This document shows positions 37,483-41,961 of a stretch of 41,961 nt of DNA, piece after piece; within the stretch, counting starts at the first letter, position 1, and the number at the start of each line of letters is the position of its first letter. The position numbers and the translations under genes were made by a program. The stretch lies in assembly GCA_016212885.1 (NCBI GenBank), contig JACRDO010000060.1, positions 1 through 41,961 of the forward strand, given 5' to 3'. The DNA is from Elusimicrobiota bacterium. Its GTDB lineage: Bacteria; Elusimicrobiota; Elusimicrobia; UBA1565. Below the pieces are notes generated by a model. The model searched no databases and had not been told where the DNA came from. It worked only from the letters and a program-made list of their open reading frames with translations.

Positions 37483-39828
37483 ATGAACCCATTCCAGAAA
37501 AGGACGCGCATCAGGAATTTGCTCATTCTGGCCGCGGCCTTTGCCGCGGCTCCGGCCCAGGCCCAGCACCTGATCGCCTGGCCCATCGGACGGCCCGCGC
37601 CCATCCTGGTCCCTCCGTGGCCAAGGCCTCCGCGGCCCATGCCCATGCCGGAGCCCCGGCCGGACGTGATCGGCCTCCCGCTCGGAGGCCAGCACCTCGA
37701 GGGCAATGTCCGCGGCCAGGTGGCCCAGCTCTGGCTGGAAACCGTGTTCAGCAACGACACCCCCCAGAGGCTCGAGGGCGAGCTGTTCCTCCCCATCCCG
37801 GCCGACGTGGTCATCGACAAGATGGAGATGCGCCTGGGCGAGAAGGTGATGAAGGCTGAGCTGCTGGACGCCAACCAGGCTCGGACCACCTATGAGAACA
37901 TCGTCCGCCAGATGCGCGACCCGGCCCTGCTGGAGCTGCAGTCCGAGAGGCTCTTGCGCGCCCGCGTCTACCCCATCGAGCCGCACTCCTCCGTCACGCT
38001 CCGCTTCAGCTACACGCAGGTCCTCCCCCTGGCCGGAGGCCTCTACACCCTGCGGCTGCCCCTCGCCAACGTCGATCGGAAGGAGACGGCTCAATCGGTG
38101 AAGGTCAACCTCCAATCCGAGACCCCGATCCGCCTGCTCTACTCCCCCACCCACGCCGTGACCATCCACAAGGAAGGCGACAAGAAGGCCAGCGTCGAGT
38201 ACAAGGCCGCGGGGACCGGCGGAGAGATGGTGGTCCTCTACTCCCTGGCCGAGGGACGGCTGGCGTCCTCCCTGCTGAGCTACCGCGAAGAAGGAGAGGA
38301 CGGCTATTTCATGCTGAGCCTCTCCCCGAGGGTGCGGGCCAGCGCCGAGTCCGGGCCCAAGGACATCATCTTCCTCGTGGACCGCTCGGGGAGCATGGAA
38401 GACGACGGCAAGATCCTCCAGGCCCGCAAGGCGCTCAAGTCCAGCATCAACCACCTCTCCCCCAATGACCGGTTCGGGATCATCGACTTCGCCACCGGGG
38501 TCGAGGCTTTCTCCGGCGCCCTGGTCAGCGCGGACCCCGGCAACAGGCAGCGAGCCCAGAGCTACGTGGACAAGATTGAGGCCTCAGGCGGGACCAACCT
38601 GCAGGGGGCCCTGGAAGAGGCGATCCGGATGCTTGAGGCGGGGAAGTCCCCGGAGCGCATCCCCATGCTGCTCCTGGTGACGGACGGGCTTCCCACGGTC
38701 GGCGAGACCCAGACCGACGGCCTGCTCAGGCTGGTGCAAAGCCGCAACGCCGCCCTCAAGACCCGGTTCTTCTGCCTCGGCGTGGGCAAGGACGTCAACA
38801 GCCTGTTCCTGGACAAGCTGGCCGAGGGCCAGCACGGCAGCCGGGACTACGTCCTGCCGGGCGAGGATATCGAGGTGAAGCTCGGCCAGATGGTGGACCG
38901 CATCGCCAAGCCCGCCTTCAGCAACGTCCAACTGCAATGGAGCGGCGTCGAGGCTTCCCAGCTCTACCCGCGCGACATCACGGACATCTACTACGGGGAC
39001 CCCGTGGTGCTCTTCGGCCGCTACCCGAAGGAGGGGCAGGGCCAGCTGATCCTCTCAGGCAGGTCCGCAGGCAAGGCGGCACGGGTGGAGATACCGGTCG
39101 ATTTCCCCAAGACAAGGACCCAGGAGAATTACCTGCCCAGGCTCTGGGCCTATAAGAAGATCGCCCATCTGCTCGACGAGGTCCGCCTCGCAGGGGGCAA
39201 CTCCGAGATCATCGACGAGATCAAGAAGCTGGCCAGGCGCTACGGCATCGTCACCCCCTACACCTCGCTCCTGATCGCGGAAGACAGCGACATGGCCCAG
39301 TTCCGGCGGCCGCAGCCCTCAGGCGGGGGCGACTTCGCCATGGAGCAGATGCGGGAGGACGCCGGCGGAGCCTCCCCGGCGTCCGCGGTCCGAGGGCAGG
39401 CGTTCAGCCGGGCCCTCACGAAAGCGAAGTCCGGGTCACTCAGTTCCCTGATTGGCGCGGCGCAGTCCAGCGCAATCGGCCCCATGGCGTCGGCGGACTC
39501 GGCGGGGGGAAAGGCCGCGGCGCAATCACCCGCGGAAGCCGCTGAAGCCAAGGCCTTCGCTAAATCGGAAAGAAGCCTCCCGCAGAGGCCGCAGGCCTCC
39601 GAGATGCGGCAGATCGGCTCGAAGACCTTCTACAAGCGCGGCGACGCGTGGGTGGACGGCGCCTTCGAGGCCGAGAAAGGGCTGGCGGTGGAGGAGATCG
39701 AGTTCCTCAGCCCCAGGTATTTCGACCTGCTCAAAGACCACCCCGAGGTCCGCGGCTGGCTGTCGCTCGGCAAGAACGTGACCTTCGTGCTGGGACGCAA
39801 GGCGTACCGAATATCCGGAAAGCCTTGA
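37483..39828 (+). CDS. Secreted VIT and VWA domain protein
   Basis: A 781-residue protein with signal peptide ending APAQAQ (residues 1-28). A VIT domain spans about 60-190 (QLWLETVFSNDTPQRLEGEL, NVDRKE). The VWA domain begins near residue 295 with the metal site DRSGSMEDD (D-x-S-x-S) and has the later threonine and aspartate in GGTNLQGAL and LLVTDGLPT. The C-terminal 200 residues are alanine-rich and low complexity, ending with a small folded piece. Proteins with this pair resemble inter-alpha-trypsin inhibitor heavy chains and act in adhesion or protein binding at the cell surface. GGAGG lies seven bases before the ATG. It is last in the apparent operon. Confidence 0.88.
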   Translation: MNPFQKRTRIRNLLILAAAFAAAPAQAQHLIAWPIGRPAPILVPPWPRPPRPMPMPEPRPDVIGLPLGGQHLEGNVRGQVAQLWLETVFSNDTPQRLEGELFLPIPADVVIDKMEMRLGEKVMKAELLDANQARTTYENIVRQMRDPALLELQSERLLRARVYPIEPHSSVTLRFSYTQVLPLAGGLYTLRLPLANVDRKETAQSVKVNLQSETPIRLLYSPTHAVTIHKEGDKKASVEYKAAGTGGEMVVLYSLAEGRLASSLLSYREEGEDGYFMLSLSPRVRASAESGPKDIIFLVDRSGSMEDDGKILQARKALKSSINHLSPNDRFGIIDFATGVEAFSGALVSADPGNRQRAQSYVDKIEASGGTNLQGALEEAIRMLEAGKSPERIPMLLLVTDGLPTVGETQTDGLLRLVQSRNAALKTRFFCLGVGKDVNSLFLDKLAEGQHGSRDYVLPGEDIEVKLGQMVDRIAKPAFSNVQLQWSGVEASQLYPRDITDIYYGDPVVLFGRYPKEGQGQLILSGRSAGKAARVEIPVDFPKTRTQENYLPRLWAYKKIAHLLDEVRLAGGNSEIIDEIKKLARRYGIVTPYTSLLIAEDSDMAQFRRPQPSGGGDFAMEQMREDAGGASPASAVRGQAFSRALTKAKSGSLSSLIGAAQSSAIGPMASADSAGGKAAAQSPAEAAEAKAFAKSERSLPQRPQASEMRQIGSKTFYKRGDAWVDGAFEAEKGLAVEEIEFLSPRYFDLLKDHPEVRGWLSLGKNVTFVLGRKAYRISGKP

Positions 39829-40036
39829 TTCTCAATTCTTTTGGATGCTTTCCAGCTCTCGAACGTATTTCAAGCACAACCAGAACGGAACAAAACCGCC
39901 TATCCCGAAAGAGCAGTCGATAAGCCGCCAGAAGAACGGAATATGAACTACTCAAAGAGGCAGAGGCGGCAACCGGCGCTGCCCGCCGTCAGCCGAGCCG
40001 GCGCCGGGGCCCCATGCCAAGAAACCCCGTCCGCCG

Positions 40037-40361
40037 GGACACGGCCGCAACGGCGCGGCCGACTACCGCCAAGCCGAAATCGTGGCAGTGCCGCACGGCA
40101 AGCTCCAGCCGGGGGACACTGTTCCGGCTGCCGCAAGGGGAAGGTCTACGAACAAGGCGATCCGGGGGTCTTGGTGCGGATGACGGGGCACAAGCGCCGG
40201 TGGACGCCACGATCTACCAGCTCGAGAAGCTCCGCTGCAACCTATGCGGGGAGATCTTCACGGCGCAGCCGCCCAAGGAAGTCGGCGCCAAGAAATATGA
40301 CGAGCGCGCGGGCAGCATGGTCGCGCTGCTCAAATACGGCAGCGGTTTTCCCTTCCATTAG
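40037..40361 (+). pseudogene. IS66 transposase fragment, frameshifted
   Basis: Reading across frames gives the IS66 TnpC zinc-binding part: GHGRNGAADYRQAEIVAVPH in one frame, CSGCRKGKVYEQGDPGVLVR in the next after a shift near 40125, and QAPVDATIYQLEKLRCNLCG with EIFTAQPPKEVGAKKYDERA in a third frame after a shift near 40186. It stops at 40361 right after GSGFPFH, where a full enzyme would continue for several hundred residues. With two frameshifts and no catalytic domain it is a dead remnant. No terminal inverted repeats are visible. Nothing else is recognised between 39829 and 40036. Confidence 0.8.
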
Positions 40362-40371
40362 GGGTAGGGAG

Positions 40372-40405
40372 TCCAAGAACAAGAATCCATAAACTCCGAC
40401 AGCGG
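40372..40405 (-). repeat. Remnant of a third copy of the small paralogous gene
   Basis: These 34 bases match 41044-41077 at 31 positions. The matched part lies in the signal-anchor region of the gene at 40756-41112. Translated on the minus strand, this copy reads RCRSLWILVLG against RFRSLWIPVLG. The remainder of the third copy is gone; the sequence passes into the IS66 fragment. Confidence 0.7.
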
Positions 40406-40421
40406 CAATCCTCTAGTAGAA

Positions 40422-40841
40422 TTACATTCGCGGCATTGGCTTGGCTTCACAGGTAGTGCGATCAATTTCGACTGCTAACCCATCACTTAAATCCAGTTCA
40501 GCGTATAATCCATCGGCCGACACTTTTCGTTGCTTTACAACATAAAAAACATACCAGTAATCGTTTTTTTCGAAAATATTAGAGATTTTCAATGAATTAA
40601 CGTCGCGCACTTGAGCTGCGCAATGGTTGGCAATTGCAATAATAGCGGGATCGGTCTTCTTCAGCTTGCGACAGCCAGTTATTTTAGGATAGACGTACCA
40701 GATGAGACCCACCAAGCCTATCACAAGCGCTATGCATAAGCTGACTGCCCGCCATCTATAGCCCTTCGATGTGGAATTCAGCTTTACAAGTACACCGATC
40801 AATTTCGACAATCCAACGCCCCCCCTGATACCGCATTCCAC
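40422..40841 (-). CDS. Small membrane-anchored protein, paralogue A (putative immunity)
   Basis: A protein of at most 139 residues. A hydrophobic helix (VSLCIALVIGLVGLIWYVYP) is followed by GCRKLKKTDPAIIAIANHCA, then a WYVFY segment and VEIDRTTCEAKP at the end. It shares GCRKLKKTDPAI, the spaced cysteines, WYV and VEIDR-TC with the gene just upstream, so the two arose by duplication. The ATG at 40841 overlaps that gene by 86 bases and the true start is uncertain. Both lie downstream of a putative secreted metalloprotease gene on the same strand, the place of immunity genes in toxin loci. Composition is AT-richer than the window norm. Confidence 0.6.
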   Translation of the reverse strand: MECGIRGGVGLSKLIGVLVKLNSTSKGYRWRAVSLCIALVIGLVGLIWYVYPKITGCRKLKKTDPAIIAIANHCAAQVRDVNSLKISNIFEKNDYWYVFYVVKQRKVSADGLYAELDLSDGLAVEIDRTTCEAKPMPRM

Positions 40842-41112
40842 CTTTTAGACTATAGCCGACGTACCAATGCTTAGCATCTCCTGATATGGCATCAATTTCA
40901 ACCGAACTCGCTTTTGTTCCATTGGGCAAACTTGCTTTTGCGATACAACTATTTGCAAGGAGGCGAATTGCGGGATCAGTCTTCTTCAACTTGCGGCACC
41001 CGTTGGAGTTTTGAAACATGCAGCCGCATAGGCCCATCGCAAGCCCAAGAACAGGAATCCATAAACTCCGAAAGCGGAGCTTACTGAAGATACATGAGTA
41101 ACGGATATCCAT
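40756..41112 (-). CDS. Small lipoprotein-like protein, paralogue B (putative immunity)
   Basis: A protein of 118 residues if started at MDIRYSCIFSKLRF (41112). The frame is also open to 41187, inside the upstream gene. A hydrophobic segment RSLWIPVLGLAMGLCGC ends in a lipobox-like LCGC, so the mature protein may be lipid-anchored. The body has GCRKLKKTDPAIRLLANSC, WYVGYSLKGG and VEIDRCTCKAEF, matching its tandem paralogue. It overlaps the end of the HExxH protein gene by 32 bases. No known family is recognised. The conserved cysteines suggest disulfides outside the cytoplasm. Confidence 0.62.
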   Translation of the reverse strand: MDIRYSCIFSKLRFRSLWIPVLGLAMGLCGCMFQNSNGCRKLKKTDPAIRLLANSCIAKASLPNGTKASSVEIDAISGDAKHWYVGYSLKGGMRYQGGRWIVEIDRCTCKAEFHIEGL

Positions 41113-41961
41113 ATTTTGAAGGATCATAACCATATTGGTAACAGTCACGCCCCTTAGGGGGGTCATCAAAGGCCATATTGATGGCACGTTGCCGCCACTT
41201 CTTCAAGAAATTCGTGCATGCAGTACTCGCAGTTTGAGATATTGTAGTGGCCAAACAGGGCACCATAACATCTAGATAAGCGCGACAGTCTGATTGGCCA
41301 ACAAATTCCCCTGGGAATTTGGGGGGCTGCCCCTCTGTCAGATGCAGCAGGGTGCATTGATTTGGATAAAATTTATTGTCATCGGCAATATGGGAATACT
41401 CGTGGGCGCGAGAACACTCCATCAAGCCACAAGGTGCGTCGACCAATAGTCCCAGATCGGGCCGGAAACCGCCCTTGTTATCGCATACCACTTGGCCTGT
41501 CGCCTTATCGCCATTATTAGTCTTGATATTCCATGCCTGTATCGCCGCTGTATCCTTTTTATCCTGTAATGCCTCCTTACTACACCGAAATTCCCACCAA
41601 CTCGGCGCTTCCCCTTGATGGAAATTCCCGAGCTTATCGCAGCAGTCCTTGTCCGGGTCATACGGCTTGCCTCCGCAGCCCGGACTGCACTTCCCTTTCC
41701 CATTCGAGACTTGCCCTGGATGCAGATTCCAGCCCGCATCGCAGCAGTCCTTCTTCGGGTCGTATGCCGTGCCTCCGCAACCAGGCATGCATGTCTCTGA
41801 GCCAAGAATATTCCACCAGGGTGGTTTCACCGGAACCTGGCCTTTCGGGCAAACGCACATCCCGGCGGAGTTCAGAATCAGACCATGAGTACCGCAGCCG
41901 CACTTCCCGTCTTTCCCCTTGATCTGGTTCCCTGGGCACTCGCAGCGATCATTTTTTAGAA
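41081..41961 (-). CDS. Cysteine-rich protein with HExxH motif, 5' end beyond the window
   Basis: The frame is open to the right edge, so the N-terminus is missing; a start at 41860 is possible but the upstream codons continue the same cysteine-rich pattern (CECPGNQIKGKDGKCGCG). Two close repeats, PGCGGTAYDPKKDCCDAG and PGCGGKPYDPDKDCCDKL, precede a C-terminal domain with SRAHEYSHIADDN. The HEYSH (41390-41404) is an HExxH zinc metallopeptidase signature, surrounded by paired cysteines. Repeats of the CGG-x2-YDP-x-DCC kind are found near the ends of some Rhs-like and other surface proteins. I infer a secreted peptidase effector; the two small genes downstream may protect the producer. Confidence 0.7.
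   Translation of the reverse strand, partial: LKNDRCECPGNQIKGKDGKCGCGTHGLILNSAGMCVCPKGQVPVKPPWWNILGSETCMPGCGGTAYDPKKDCCDAGWNLHPGQVSNGKGKCSPGCGGKPYDPDKDCCDKLGNFHQGEAPSWWEFRCSKEALQDKKDTAAIQAWNIKTNNGDKATGQVVCDNKGGFRPDLGLLVDAPCGLMECSRAHEYSHIADDNKFYPNQCTLLHLTEGQPPKFPGEFVGQSDCRAYLDVMVPCLATTISQTASTACTNFLKKWRQRAINMAFDDPPKGRDCYQYGYDPSKYGYPLLMYLQ

Noticed and set aside
37006-38454. Long minus-strand open frame of 482 codons opposite the VIT/VWA gene
   Set aside because: It crosses the border of two real genes on the other strand and has no recognisable domain.
39817-39853. GGAAAGC and GCTTTCC around the end of the VIT/VWA gene
   Set aside because: The 7-bp stem has a 23-base loop and no T tract, so it is a poor terminator candidate.

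Overview
The window is a GC-rich bacterial chromosome segment from an organism I cannot name with certainty. The gene mix (tungsten-type aldehyde ferredoxin oxidoreductase, VIT/VWA protein, PhnD plus diguanylate cyclase, many domain-of-unknown-function genes) would fit an uncultured anaerobic or facultative lineage such as Elusimicrobiota, but that is a guess from gene style. There is no rRNA, tRNA or CRISPR array that I can see.

Layout. (1) 1-3193, minus strand: a membrane protein cut by the left edge, translationally coupled to a DUF4213/DUF364 protein, then an AAA ATPase of the DUF4143 kind. (2) 3343-4039, plus: a VapBC-type toxin-antitoxin pair behind a consensus promoter that seems to make a leaderless mRNA. 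(3) 4044-8243, minus: one 1399-residue protein of helical repeats with its own good promoter; then an AT-rich orphan aspartic protease gene at 8573-8959. (4) 9033-20183, minus: a six-gene predicted anti-phage operon. It holds a SNF2-type helicase with DUF3883, a STAS-GHKL protein, a STAS-like DUF4325 protein, a PIN nuclease, a DUF1156 adenine methylase and a DUF499 ATPase with an N-terminal HEPN-like motif. The helicase, methylase and ATPase match the published Hma layout; the three genes between them look like an added signalling and RNase module. A 14-bp direct repeat lies on both flanks. (5) 20336-27412, minus: a tight seven-gene catabolic operon: beta-ureidopropionase, dihydropyrimidinase, class III aminotransferase, aldehyde ferredoxin oxidoreductase, MoaD-like protein, and CoA-transferase subunits A and B. 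Together they suggest a route from dihydropyrimidines through beta-alanine and malonate semialdehyde to malonate and malonyl-CoA, with electrons passed to ferredoxin. A bipartite hairpin sits in the operon leader. (6) 27653-29661: a secreted protein broken by a frameshift at a run of eight C, and a convergent CvpA-family membrane protein. (7) 30124-39828, plus: an Xre regulator with palindromes at its promoter, then PhnD-like binding protein, HAMP-GAF-GGDEF cyclase, two large GHKL-related proteins and a secreted VIT/VWA protein, mostly overlapping or nearly so. (8) 39829-41961: a decayed IS66 transposase fragment, then an AT-richer minus-strand cassette with the end of a cysteine-rich secreted protein carrying HExxH, followed by two paralogous small genes and the remnant of a third copy, which looks like an effector with duplicated immunity genes.

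The most notable points are the defence operon with two candidate RNase domains and a partner-switch-like pair, the pyrimidine operon that ends in an oxidoreductase and CoA-transferase instead of a CoA-acylating dehydrogenase, and the putative effector-immunity array at the right edge.
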